The position numbers were made by a program, and so were the translations under genes. This document shows positions 31,793-40,569 of a stretch of DNA of 64,000 nt, piece after piece; the stretch's first letter is position 1, and the number at the start of each line of letters is the position of its first letter. Source of the DNA: Streptomyces sp. MBT65 (GTDB lineage Bacteria; Actinomycetota; Actinomycetes; Streptomycetales; Streptomycetaceae); assembly GCF_016612545.1 (NCBI RefSeq), contig NZ_JAENRY010000007.1, positions 1 through 64,000 on the forward strand. Direction: 5' to 3'. The notes under the pieces are model-generated. The model ran no database searches. It saw only the letters and a list, made by a program, of their open reading frames with translations, and was not told the origin of the DNA.

Positions 31793-32548
31793 ATGACCGA
31801 GCGTCTTGCCGGGCGGAAAGCCCTGGTCACCGGCTCCACCAACGGGATCGGCGTCGCCATCGCGGTGGCCCTGGCCGCCGAGGGAGCGTTCGTCGTCGTC
31901 AGTGGACGCGACGAGCGCCGTGGTGCCGAGGTGGTGGCCCGTATCGAGAAGGACGGCGGCGCGGCGGCGTTCGTCAAGGCGGATCTGTCCGCGGGCGCCG
32001 AGGTGATCGACCGCTTCGCCACCGAGGTGATCACCGCGGCCGGCGGGCACATCGACGTGCTCGTCAACAACGCGGCACTCCTGCTCTCGCCCACTCCCAC
32101 CGCCGAGGTCACGCAGGAGACCATCGACGCGGCGCTGGCCGTGAGCGTGCGGTCGATGTTCCTGATCACCGGCCTGCTGGCGGCGCCCATGGCCGAACGC
32201 GGTCAGGGCGCCGTGGTCAACCTGGGCTCCATCGCAGGGCTGCGGGGCAGCGCGCATTCGGCGCTCTACAACATGACCAAGGCGGCCGTGCACTCGCTCA
32301 CCACGTCGTGGGCCGCCGAGTACGGGCCGCACGGCGTCCGCGTCAACACCGTTGCCCCCGGCCCGACTTTGACCGAGAAGGTGGCGTCGATGGAGGAGCG
32401 ACTGGCCCCGATCATCGCGCGCATGCCCTCCGGCCGCGCCGGTACTCCGGCCGAGGTGGCCTCCGCCGTCGTGTTCCTCGCGAGTGACGAGGCGGCCCAG
32501 ATCCACGGGGCCACCCTCACCGTCGACGGCGGATTCACGGCGGTGTAG
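31793..32548 (+). CDS. Short-chain dehydrogenase/reductase
   Basis: This 251-aa classical SDR starts at ATG 31793. It has TGSTNGIG for cofactor binding, NNAA in place of the usual NNAG (VLVNNAALLL), the catalytic Ser (NLGSIAGLRG) and Tyr-x3-Lys (ALYNMTK). The SGRDERR segment after the second strand favours NADP(H). It is controlled from the divergent promoter shared with the TetR gene. The substrate is unknown. An LvaD-like role in the 4-hydroxyacid module is one option. Confidence 0.87.
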   Translation: MTERLAGRKALVTGSTNGIGVAIAVALAAEGAFVVVSGRDERRGAEVVARIEKDGGAAAFVKADLSAGAEVIDRFATEVITAAGGHIDVLVNNAALLLSPTPTAEVTQETIDAALAVSVRSMFLITGLLAAPMAERGQGAVVNLGSIAGLRGSAHSALYNMTKAAVHSLTTSWAAEYGPHGVRVNTVAPGPTLTEKVASMEERLAPIIARMPSGRAGTPAEVASAVVFLASDEAAQIHGATLTVDGGFTAV

Positions 32549-32613
32549 AGCCGGGGCGGGTGGGACCGGTCAAGTGGCCTACAGGACATGGCCGGTTGCC
32601 GGTGGGGCAGGGG

Positions 32614-33393
32614 CTAGTACAGCCCACCGTCCACCCGGATCAGCGCCCCCGTCGTATAGCTCGACGCGTCGCTCGCCAGATACAGCGCGGTGCTGACGAT
32701 CTCCTCCGGCTGCCCCGGACGTCCGATCGCGCTGCGGGTCGTCTGACGCTTCTCTTCGGCCCACGACTTGGAGACGTCGGTGAGGAACGGCCCGGCAGAG
32801 ATCGTGTTGACCCGCACCGTCGGCCCGTACTCCAGGGCGAAGACCGTGGTCAGGGTGTTGAGCGCGGCCTTGGCGCCGGCGTACGGGCCGAAGCGGGGCT
32901 GGGGCATCAGCGCACCGGACGACGAGACGTTGATGATCGAGCCCCCGTTGCCCGAGTCGGCCATCCGCTGCCCGACCAACGAGGCGAGCCGGAACGGGCC
33001 TTTGAAGTTGACGCCGATCACCTTGTCGAACAACTCCTCGCTGGTCTCGGCCGAGGAGGGGGCCAAGGGCGACATGCCGGCGTTGTTGACGAGGACGTCG
33101 ACCTTCCCGAACTCCTCGTAGGCCGCGTCGGCGAGCCGGGCCAGGTCGTCCCAGTGGCCCACGTGCGCGGCGACCGGCAGAGCGCGGCGACCCAGGTCAC
33201 GAACCTCGTCCGCTACGGCCCGACACGCGTCGAGTTTGCGGCTGGCGATCACGACGTCGGCGCCCGCCGTCGCGAAGGCGCGCACCATCGCGAGGCCCAG
33301 GCCCCGGCTGCCGCCGGTGACGAGCGCGACCTTGCCGGTGAGGTCGAACAGGTCAGCCGGGGCAAGGGACTTGGTGTCGCGTTCGGCGCTCAT
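32614..33393 (-). CDS. Short-chain dehydrogenase/reductase
   Basis: This 259-aa SDR starts at ATG 33393 (MSAERDTKSLAPADLFDLTG). It has TGGSRGLG, NNAG (VLVNNAGMSP), the catalytic Ser (NVSSSGALMP) and Tyr-x3-Lys (PYAGAK). SRKLD after the second strand suggests NADP(H). Its ATG overlaps the stop of the ACAD10/11-like gene by 4 bases, so the two are made together. It could oxidise or reduce the hydroxy or keto product of that enzyme. Confidence 0.88.
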   Translation of the reverse strand: MSAERDTKSLAPADLFDLTGKVALVTGGSRGLGLAMVRAFATAGADVVIASRKLDACRAVADEVRDLGRRALPVAAHVGHWDDLARLADAAYEEFGKVDVLVNNAGMSPLAPSSAETSEELFDKVIGVNFKGPFRLASLVGQRMADSGNGGSIINVSSSGALMPQPRFGPYAGAKAALNTLTTVFALEYGPTVRVNTISAGPFLTDVSKSWAEEKRQTTRSAIGRPGQPEEIVSTALYLASDASSYTTGALIRVDGGLY

Positions 33394-34709
33394 CCGTCGA
33401 CCCGGCCGGTGAGGCTTTCGTCCTCGATGACATGGGCGTACCGCTTGCGGGCCGCCTCCAGCTTCGGCGGTATGTGCTCGCTGGGGAACAGGCCCTCGGC
33501 CGGCCGGCGGTTCTTCAGGAGCTGCTTGGCGATCGTGGTGCGGTGCACCTCGGTGGGGCCGTCGGCGAGCGCGAGGTTCGGGGCCGCCATCCACCATTTG
33601 GCGAGCGGGAGTTCATTGGTGGTGCCGAGCGAGCCGTGCACATGCAGGGCGCGCTGGATGACGTCGTGCAGCACCTTCGCCGTCTGCACCTTGCACATCG
33701 CGATCTGGGTCCGGGCCGCGCCGTGCGGCTGGGTGTCGATGATCCACGCGGTGTGCAGTACCAGCAGCCGGAACTGCTGGAGCTCCACCCAGGAGTCCGC
33801 GATGAACTGCTGCACGGCCTGTTTCTCGGCGAGAAGAGTGCCCTGAGTACGCCGGGACACCGCGCGCTCGCACATCATGTCGAAGGCGCGCGTGCACTTG
33901 CCGACGGTCCGCATCGCGTGATGGACCCGGCCCCCGCCGAGCCGCGCCTGGGCGACCTTGAAGCCCTCGCCGGGACCGCCGAGCATGGCGTCGAGCGGGA
34001 CCCGCACCTGGTCGTAGCGGATGTAGGCGTGGATGCCCTCGTCGAGGGAGTCGCGCTCGTCCATCGTGCCGACGTTGCGCTTGATCTCGATGCCGGGAGT
34101 CTCGGCCGGGACGATGAACATCGACATCCGGGCGTGCGGCGCGGCCTCGGGATCGGTGACGGCCATGACGATGAGGAAGGCCGCGTACCGGGCGTTGGAG
34201 GAGAACCACTTCTCCCCGTCGATCACCCACTCGTCCCCGTCACGCCGGGCCCGGCACACGAACTCCTTGGGATCGGCTCCCGCCTGCGGTTCCGTCATCG
34301 AGAAGGTGGAGACGATGTCGCCGTCGAGGAGGGGCTGCAGATAGCGCGCCTTCTGTTCCCCGGTGCCGAACATGGCGAGGATCTCGGCGTTTCCGGTGTC
34401 CGGGGCCGCGGTGCCGAAGACGGTCGGGGCCCAGTAGGAGCGGCCGAGGATCTCGTTGAGGTACGCGAGCTTCACCTGGCCGTAGCCCGCGCCGCCGAGT
34501 TCGGCGCCGAGATGGCAGGCCCACAGACCCTGGGCCCGGACCTGGTCCTGGAGCGGCTTGAGAATCGCGCGGGCCTTCTCGTTGCGCGTGTCGTACGGGT
34601 CGCCGCCGTGCGGGAACAGGAGGTCGAGCGGCTCGACCTCCTCCCGTACGAAGGCCGCCGCCCAGTCCAGTTTGGCCTGGAACTCGGGTTCGATCGAGAA
34701 GTCCAGCAT
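33390..34709 (-). CDS. Acyl-CoA dehydrogenase, ACAD10/11-like
   Basis: This 439-aa protein starts at ATG 34709 with GGAGGG upstream. It is longer than ordinary FadE proteins and has the ACAD10/11 pattern: LWACHLGAELGGAGYGQVKL, MTEPQAGADPKEF, DGEKWFSSNARYAAFLIVMA, and the C-terminal ADGPTEVHRTTIAKQLLKNR. Such enzymes (ACAD10/11, LvaC) work on 4-phosphohydroxyacyl-CoA made by an APH-like kinase; one is encoded at 30067. An AGTATACT palindrome lies in its promoter. It is coupled to the SDR downstream. Activity is inferred from family and context. Confidence 0.86.
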   Translation of the reverse strand: MLDFSIEPEFQAKLDWAAAFVREEVEPLDLLFPHGGDPYDTRNEKARAILKPLQDQVRAQGLWACHLGAELGGAGYGQVKLAYLNEILGRSYWAPTVFGTAAPDTGNAEILAMFGTGEQKARYLQPLLDGDIVSTFSMTEPQAGADPKEFVCRARRDGDEWVIDGEKWFSSNARYAAFLIVMAVTDPEAAPHARMSMFIVPAETPGIEIKRNVGTMDERDSLDEGIHAYIRYDQVRVPLDAMLGGPGEGFKVAQARLGGGRVHHAMRTVGKCTRAFDMMCERAVSRRTQGTLLAEKQAVQQFIADSWVELQQFRLLVLHTAWIIDTQPHGAARTQIAMCKVQTAKVLHDVIQRALHVHGSLGTTNELPLAKWWMAAPNLALADGPTEVHRTTIAKQLLKNRRPAEGLFPSEHIPPKLEAARKRYAHVIEDESLTGRVDG

Positions 34710-34746
34710 CGGCCCTCCGAAAGGTGCGGGTCGGTCGGTGACAGCA

Positions 34747-34763
34747 AAACAGTATACTTTTTA
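34747..34763. promoter_or_regulatory. AGTATACT element, best copy, in a divergent promoter
   Basis: AAACAGTATACTTTTTA is centred between the ACAD10/11-like gene (minus) and the nine-gene operon (plus). TATACT can serve as -10 box on either strand, so one bound regulator could shut both promoters. Confidence 0.65.
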
Positions 34764-34821
34764 GCGAGGTTCGGTCCATACTCGGAGTGCGTGACGGCAG
34801 ATGAGTATGAGGAGTTGGTCG

Positions 34822-36054
34822 ATGCGCAGGCCGATGGAGGGCGTACGCGTTCTCGAAGTAGCCCAGTTCACCTTCGTCCCGGCGGCGGGTGCCGTGCTCG
34901 CCGACTGGGGCGCGGATGTGATCAAGATCGAGCACGCCGAACGCGGCGACGGACAGAGGGGGTTGGTCCGGGTCCTCGGCTACGACGCCACCAGCGAGGG
35001 GTCGTCGTTCTTCCCGATCGTCGAGGGACCCAACCGGGGCAAACGCAGTGTCGGTCTCGCCCTGGAGAAGCCGTCGGCCCGCAAGGCGTTCGAGGAACTG
35101 GTCCGCGGCAGCGACGTGTTCCTCACCAACTTCCTGCCCGAGGCCCGCGCCAAGCTGCGCATCGACGTCGAGGACATCCGGGCGATCAACCCGGACATCA
35201 TCTACGTACGCGGCAGCGGCTTCGGCCCGCGCGGCGACGAGGCCACGAAGGGCGGCTACGACAGCACGGCCTTCTGGGCACGCGGTGGCAGCGCCGCCGG
35301 CGTCACACCGGCGGGCGCGGACCGGATGATCCGGATGCCCGCCGGTGCCTACGGCGACTCGATGGGCGGGATGACGATCGCCGGCGGAATCGCCGCCGCC
35401 CTCTTCTCCCGCGCGACGACCGGCGAACCGTCCGTGGTGGACGTGTCGTTGATCGGCGTCGGCGCGTGGGCGACCCAGTTCACGGTCAACATGGCGCTGA
35501 TGAACGGCGGCCCGCTGCCGGTGAATGTCCAGCCTCGGCACGGATCGCGCACCAACCCGCTCATCGGGGCCTACTTGACCTCGGACGGACGCTGGATCGA
35601 ACTGTCGATGCTCCAACCCGGCCGGTACTGGGCCGAGTTCTGCAAACTCGCCGGGCGCGGAGAACTCGCCACCGACGAACGCTTCGACAGCACCGAGAAG
35701 TTGATGGCCAACGCGGCCCAGGCGGCCGACCTCGTCGCCGAGATCCTCGCGTCCCGCCCCTTCGAGGAGTGGGTCGAGATCCTCTCCCGAGGGGAGGGCC
35801 AGTGGTCGGCGGTCCAGAACGCCTGGGAGGTCGGCCAGGACCCCTCCCTGCGAGCCAACGGAATGATCGCCCAGGTCGTGGACGCCGACGGCGTGAACCG
35901 TGAACTCGTCGCCAGCCCCGTCCAGTTCGACGAGACCCCGGCCGACATCAGACGGGCACCGCAGTTCGCGGAACACACCGACGAGGTCCTGCGCTCGCTC
36001 GGCCTCTCCGACGAGGAGCTGATCGCGCTGAAGATCGACGGCGCGGCGACATGA
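34822..36054 (+). CDS. CaiB/BaiF-family CoA transferase
   Basis: This 410-aa protein starts at ATG 34822 with GAGGAG upstream. Family features are MEGVRVLEVAQFTFVPAAGA, VLADWGADVIKIEHAERGD, NRGKRSVGLAL and the probable catalytic Asp in PAGAYGDSMGG. Class III CoA transferases move CoA between acids by an aspartyl-CoA intermediate. It is the first gene of a nine-gene plus-strand operon (34822-45001) and is controlled from the AGTATACT-containing divergent promoter. Confidence 0.9.
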   Translation: MRRPMEGVRVLEVAQFTFVPAAGAVLADWGADVIKIEHAERGDGQRGLVRVLGYDATSEGSSFFPIVEGPNRGKRSVGLALEKPSARKAFEELVRGSDVFLTNFLPEARAKLRIDVEDIRAINPDIIYVRGSGFGPRGDEATKGGYDSTAFWARGGSAAGVTPAGADRMIRMPAGAYGDSMGGMTIAGGIAAALFSRATTGEPSVVDVSLIGVGAWATQFTVNMALMNGGPLPVNVQPRHGSRTNPLIGAYLTSDGRWIELSMLQPGRYWAEFCKLAGRGELATDERFDSTEKLMANAAQAADLVAEILASRPFEEWVEILSRGEGQWSAVQNAWEVGQDPSLRANGMIAQVVDADGVNRELVASPVQFDETPADIRRAPQFAEHTDEVLRSLGLSDEELIALKIDGAAT

Positions 36055-36083
36055 GCGGCGTAGGAGAACCGACCGCCGTAGGC

Positions 36084-36127
36084 GATCTCGTGAGCGCACG
36101 AGATCTGACGGGCGCACGCGATCTGAC
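36084..36127. repeat. Hairpin plus 18-bp tandem repeat before the P450 gene
   Basis: GATCTCGTG (36084-36092) pairs with CACGAGATC (36097-36105) over 4 bases. An 18-bp unit, GAGCGCACGAGATCTGAC (36092-36109), is followed at once by a copy with 16 of 18 bases identical (36110-36127). It occupies the widest gap of the nine-gene operon and may be an operator or an mRNA processing site. Confidence 0.7.
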
Positions 36128-36166
36128 CGCAGGGCGCACCCCGAACACCGCACGCGAGGAGCCGTG

Positions 36167-37366
36167 ATGAGCGCGACACTCGAACCCGACGGGACCCACC
36201 AGGGTGTCCCCGCCTACCGCTTCGACAACCGGCTCGGCGGCCCGGTCCTCAGCCATCAGGAACGCTGGGACGAGATCGCCCGCACGCACTCCGGATTCCG
36301 GAGCACCATCGCGCGCGGGTACTGGGTCGTCACCCAAGGCGCGGCCGTGCAGGAGGCGTTGCAGGACTGGAGGACCTTCTCCAACCAGTCCGTGACCGCC
36401 CTCGATCCGGACCCCAGGTTCCTGTGGATCCCGGAAATGCTCGATCCGCCCCAACACACCGCGTGGCGGCGCCTGTTGGGCAGCGCCTTCTCGCCCAAGA
36501 CCGTCGCCGCCCGCGAACCGGAGATCCGGGAGGTCGCGTCCGGACTGATCGACGGGCTGAAGGACAGCGGCTCCGCCGACGTCCTCGACACGTTCGCCCG
36601 CCGCTTCCCGACCCTGATCTTCATGCGTCTGATGGGGCTGCCCGAGGAGGATCTCCCGCAGTTCCTCGACTGGATCATCGACCTGCTGCACCTGTCCCAC
36701 GGCGAAGACCCGCACGGCGAGCGGCAGTTGAGCGCGATGAACGCGGTGTCGGACTACTTCGAGCAGCAGATCGCGCTGCGCCGCGAGGCACCCCGTGACG
36801 ACCTGCTCTCCCGCGCCATGACCTGGACGATCGACGACGAGCCGATCAGCGACCGGGACATGCACGCCTTCTGCATCCTGCTGTTCCAGGCCGGCTTCGA
36901 CACGGTCCCGATCTCCATCGGCTGGGCCCTCTACCACTTCGCCACACACCCGGAACAACGCAGGGCGATCGTCGACGACCCGTCACTCATCCCGACGGCG
37001 GTCGAGGAGATCCTCCGCGTCTACTCGTTCGTCGTGCCCGCCCGCAAGGCGACCCGGGACGTGAAGATCGGCGGCTGCCCGGTCGGCGCGGGGGAGATGG
37101 TGATGCTCCCGCTCGCGGTCAGCAACCGCGACCCCGAGCGCTTCGAGCGCCCCCTCGAAGTGGACCTGCGGCGCAAGGCGACCAACCACATCGCGTTCGG
37201 CTCCGGCCCGCACCGCTGCCTCGGCTCGCACCTCGCCCGCCTCGAACTCAACGTGGCCGTCGAGGAATGGCACCGGCGCATCCCCGACTACGGGATCACC
37301 CCCGGCCAGGACCTCGAACAGCACGGCAACATGTACGGCATCAAACAGCTCCGGCTGGAGTGGTGA
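36167..37366 (+). CDS. Cytochrome P450
   Basis: This 399-aa soluble bacterial P450 starts at ATG 36167 with GAGGAG upstream. The I-helix carries AGFDT (242-246), the K-helix E281-x-x-R284, and the heme ligand is Cys351 in FGSGPHRCLGSHLAR. It hydroxylates a C-H bond of the substrate using electrons from a ferredoxin; a [3Fe-4S]-type ferredoxin is encoded at 56797. It lies second in the CoA-transferase operon and would introduce a hydroxyl ahead of CoA activation or beta-oxidation. Confidence 0.93.
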   Translation: MSATLEPDGTHQGVPAYRFDNRLGGPVLSHQERWDEIARTHSGFRSTIARGYWVVTQGAAVQEALQDWRTFSNQSVTALDPDPRFLWIPEMLDPPQHTAWRRLLGSAFSPKTVAAREPEIREVASGLIDGLKDSGSADVLDTFARRFPTLIFMRLMGLPEEDLPQFLDWIIDLLHLSHGEDPHGERQLSAMNAVSDYFEQQIALRREAPRDDLLSRAMTWTIDDEPISDRDMHAFCILLFQAGFDTVPISIGWALYHFATHPEQRRAIVDDPSLIPTAVEEILRVYSFVVPARKATRDVKIGGCPVGAGEMVMLPLAVSNRDPERFERPLEVDLRRKATNHIAFGSGPHRCLGSHLARLELNVAVEEWHRRIPDYGITPGQDLEQHGNMYGIKQLRLEW

Positions 37367-37374
37367 GCGACGCC

Positions 37375-37848
37375 ATGACCTCACCTCTCCACCCAACAGA
37401 CCTGTACCACACGGGAATCGTCGTCCCGGACATCGAGGCGGCGAAGGCCTGGCTCACCCGGATCGCGGGTCACCGCTGGACCGAGACCCAGGCCTACGAC
37501 CTCACCGTGCGCCTGGCCGACGGCGAACGCGTGCTCCCACTGCGCTTCGCGTACTCGCTGGACGCCCCGCACCTGGAACTCGTGCAGGAGATCCCGGGCA
37601 CGCCGTGGACCCCGTCCGGGAACCTGGCCACCCATCACCTCGGCTACTTCTGCGACGACTTGCCCACCACCTCCAAACGGCTGGAGGAGGCGGGCTTCCC
37701 GCTGGAGGCCTGCGCGATCGTCGACGGCTCCCCGTCGATCTTCGCCTACCACTTCGACCCGCACGGCGTGCGCATCGAGATCGTCGACCGCACCCGCATG
37801 CCTGACTTCGACGACTACCTCCGCTCCAAGGCCCCGACGTGGCACTGA
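37375..37848 (+). CDS. VOC-family (glyoxalase/dioxygenase fold) protein
   Basis: This 157-aa protein starts at ATG 37375 with GGTGAG upstream; GTG 37363, overlapping the P450 stop, is an alternative. It has the vicinal-oxygen-chelate fold: DLYHTGIVVPDIEAAKAWLT, then ATHHLGYFCDDL and a C-terminal DPHGVRIEIVDR. Metal ligands could be His in YHTG and HHLG and Glu in RIEIVD. Members include epimerases of methylmalonyl-CoA type, isomerases and dioxygenases. In this operon an epimerase or isomerase on an acyl-CoA is plausible. Confidence 0.8.
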   Translation: MTSPLHPTDLYHTGIVVPDIEAAKAWLTRIAGHRWTETQAYDLTVRLADGERVLPLRFAYSLDAPHLELVQEIPGTPWTPSGNLATHHLGYFCDDLPTTSKRLEEAGFPLEACAIVDGSPSIFAYHFDPHGVRIEIVDRTRMPDFDDYLRSKAPTWH

Positions 37849-38996
37849 CGTTCACCGAGGAGCAGGAACAACTCCGCACGACGCTACGGCGCTTCCTCAC
37901 CGACAAGGCGCCGAGCGCGGCCGTACGCCACGCGATGGACTCCGCCGAAGGCCACGATCCCCTGCTCTGGCGGCAGATGGCCGACCAACTCGGCCTGCAC
38001 GGGCTCGCGTTGCCCGAGGAGTACGGCGGATCCGGCGGCGGGCCGGTCGAGTTGGGGATCGTACTGGAGGAGCTGGGACGGGTACTCCTGCCGTCGCCCT
38101 ACTTCGCGACCGTCGCCCTCGCCGGCCAGGCCCTCGCGGCCTCCGGCGACGAGGCGGCGAGAGCGCGCTGGCTGCCCGCGATCGCCGACGGCTCGCTGAC
38201 GGCCACGCTGGCGCTCGCCGAGACGGGCGGCTCATGGGAGTTGGCGGACATCGAGGCGTCGGCCGCGAACGGCACGGTGTCCGGCACCAAGATGTTCGTC
38301 GTCGACGGACACACCGCCGACCTGATCCTCGTAACAGCCCGTACCGGCACGGGACTCGGGCTCTTCGCCGTCGACGGTGACGCTCCCGGAGTGACCCGCA
38401 CCCGGCTGGAGACCCTCGACCCGACCCGGCGGCTGGCCCGCGTCGACCTCGACGGCGCGCCCGCCCTGCGGGTCGGCCCGGACGGGGACGCCTCGGCGTA
38501 TCTGCGTACCGTGCTCGACCTCGTGGCCGTGGCGCTCGCCGCCGAACAGGTCGGCGGAGCACAGGCCTGCCTGGACGCGGCCGTGGCGTACGCGAAGGTC
38601 CGCGTGCAATTCGGGCGCCCCATCGGCTCGTTCCAGGCGGTCAAGCACAAGTGCGCCGACCTGCTCGTGCGGATCGAGGGCGCCCGGTCGGCCGCCTACC
38701 ACGCGACGGCCGTGGCCGCCGACGCCTCGCGCGAACTGCCGTTGTCCGCCGCACAGTTGATGCCCGCGGCGCAGGTGGCGTCCGCCGAACTGCCGGTGTC
38801 CGCCGCGCTGGCCGCGGCCTGCTGCGCGGACGCCTTCACCCACGCGGCCAAGGAGAACATCCAGATCCACGGCGGCATCGGCTACACGTGGGAGCACGAC
38901 GCGCATCTGTATCTGAAGCGCGCGAAGTCGTCGGAGCAGTTGTTCGGGGGCCCGGCGACGCACCGGACCCGGTTGGCCGACCTGGTCGGAATCTGA
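37839..38996 (+). CDS. Acyl-CoA dehydrogenase, compact FadE type
   Basis: This 385-aa protein starts at GTG 37839 (ALTFTEEQEQLRTTLRRFLT), overlapping the VOC gene by 10 bases. Features are LALPEEYGGSGGGPVELGIV, RVQFGRPIGSFQAVKHKCAD and IQIHGGIGYTWEHDAHLYLK. It is closely similar to the protein at 20792. Proteins of this kind often form alpha2beta2 dehydrogenases with a second FadE (candidates at 46397, 49401 and 51364). It introduces a double bond into an acyl-CoA. Confidence 0.89.
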   Translation: MALTFTEEQEQLRTTLRRFLTDKAPSAAVRHAMDSAEGHDPLLWRQMADQLGLHGLALPEEYGGSGGGPVELGIVLEELGRVLLPSPYFATVALAGQALAASGDEAARARWLPAIADGSLTATLALAETGGSWELADIEASAANGTVSGTKMFVVDGHTADLILVTARTGTGLGLFAVDGDAPGVTRTRLETLDPTRRLARVDLDGAPALRVGPDGDASAYLRTVLDLVAVALAAEQVGGAQACLDAAVAYAKVRVQFGRPIGSFQAVKHKCADLLVRIEGARSAAYHATAVAADASRELPLSAAQLMPAAQVASAELPVSAALAAACCADAFTHAAKENIQIHGGIGYTWEHDAHLYLKRAKSSEQLFGGPATHRTRLADLVGI

Positions 38997-39025
38997 GACC
39001 GCCGTCCTGTCGAAAGGCTGATCAC

Positions 39026-40525
39026 GTGGGAATTCGCGACCGCCTGTCCCGCCTGCTGGCCGAAGCGCCGGCTGCTGCCGAGGCGATCGAGTACGACCGG
39101 AACTGGTGGACCTGGGGGCAGGTCCAGCGGACCGCGCGGGAACTGGGCGAGGCACTCGACGCGCTGGGCCTGCCCGTCGGCGCCCGCGTCGGCGTCGTCC
39201 TGGAGAACCGGCCCGAACACGTCGCCGTGGTCGCCGCCGTGATCGCCTCCGGGCGCTGTCTGGTCATGCTCAGCCCGCTCCAGCCCGCCGCCCGGCTCGC
39301 CGCCGACATTGCCCGCTGCACCCCGCCCGTCGTCGTGTCCGGAGCCGAAGTCCTCGCCCGCGAAGGCGTGTTGGACGCCGTGACCGCACACGGCACGGCC
39401 CTTGAACTGGACACCGACGGGTCGCTACGACCCACGGGCGGCACGGCACCCACCGAGGCACCGACCCGCCCGGGCATCGCCGTGGAGATGCTCACCTCCG
39501 GCACCACCGGCCCCCCGAAACGCGTCCACCTGCGCATCGGCCAACTCGACCAGGCCCTCGTCTCCGGCGGCCAGACCCGGAAGGACGACCGGCTCCTGTC
39601 GGAATCGGCGTCCCTCGTGGCCACCCCGCTCGTCCATATCGGCGGCCTGTGGCGGGCGTTGGCCTGCCTGGCCACCGGACGCCGCATGCTCCTCATGCCG
39701 AGATTCGCCGTCGACCCCTGGGTGAGCGCGGTCGAACGCCACCGACTCCGCGCGGCGAGCCTCGTCCCGGCCGCGATCCGCGCCGTACTCGACGCGCGTG
39801 TCCCGAAGGAACGCCTCGCCACCCTCCAGGTGGTCACCTCCGGCACGGCACCCTGCCCGCCGGAACTCGCGGACGCCTTCTACCGCACGTACGGCATCCC
39901 CGTCCTGATGACCTACGGTGCGACGGAGTTCGCCGGAGCCGTCGCCGGCTGGACCCTCGCACTGCACGACCACTGGTGGCAGCGGAAGGCGGGCAGCGCC
40001 GGACGGGCCTTCGCGGGCGTGGAGTTGAGGGTGACCGGTGAGGACGGCGGCGAACTGCCGGTCGGCCGGACCGGTCGGCTCGAAGTGCGGACCGAACAGA
40101 GCACGCACGGCGGCCGGACCTGGGTGAAGACCAGTGATCTGGCGCGGATCGACGCCGACCGGTTCGTGTGGATCGAGGGCCGTGCCGACGACGCCATCAT
40201 CCGCGGCGGCTTCAAGGTGCAGCCGGAGACGGTCAAACGCGTCCTGGAGACCCACCCGGCCGTACGCGAGGCCGCCGTCGCCGGACTGCCGGACCCACGG
40301 CTGGGTGAAGTACCGGTCGCGGCCGTCGAGTTGGAGCCGGGGCAGCCCGCCGCACCGGACGCGGCCGAACTCGTCGCCCTGTGTCGCACCCACCTCACCC
40401 CCTACGAGGTGCCGGCCCACATCGTCGTCCTCGACGAACTGCCCCGCACCCCGTCGAGCAAGGTGAGCCGCGTCGAACTGCTCGACCTCGTACGGGACCG
40501 GCTCGCCGAGCACACCAAAGCGTAA
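39026..40525 (+). CDS. Acyl-CoA synthetase (AMP-forming)
   Basis: This 499-aa protein starts at GTG 39026 with AAAGG 8 nt upstream. The ANL signatures are LTSGTTGPPKRVHLR (a slightly altered P-loop with an Arg after the Lys), LMTYGATEFAGAVAG, the hinge VKTSDLARIDADRFVWIEGR and the C-terminal RTPSSKVSRVELL with the catalytic Lys. It activates a carboxylic acid for the following hydratase, racemase and thiolase steps. It is the fifth gene in the nine-gene operon. Confidence 0.9.
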   Translation: MGIRDRLSRLLAEAPAAAEAIEYDRNWWTWGQVQRTARELGEALDALGLPVGARVGVVLENRPEHVAVVAAVIASGRCLVMLSPLQPAARLAADIARCTPPVVVSGAEVLAREGVLDAVTAHGTALELDTDGSLRPTGGTAPTEAPTRPGIAVEMLTSGTTGPPKRVHLRIGQLDQALVSGGQTRKDDRLLSESASLVATPLVHIGGLWRALACLATGRRMLLMPRFAVDPWVSAVERHRLRAASLVPAAIRAVLDARVPKERLATLQVVTSGTAPCPPELADAFYRTYGIPVLMTYGATEFAGAVAGWTLALHDHWWQRKAGSAGRAFAGVELRVTGEDGGELPVGRTGRLEVRTEQSTHGGRTWVKTSDLARIDADRFVWIEGRADDAIIRGGFKVQPETVKRVLETHPAVREAAVAGLPDPRLGEVPVAAVELEPGQPAAPDAAELVALCRTHLTPYEVPAHIVVLDELPRTPSSKVSRVELLDLVRDRLAEHTKA

Positions 40526-40569
40526 GCACCCGAAGGAGCAACCGCGGTGTCCAGCAAGGAGGTTGAGCG

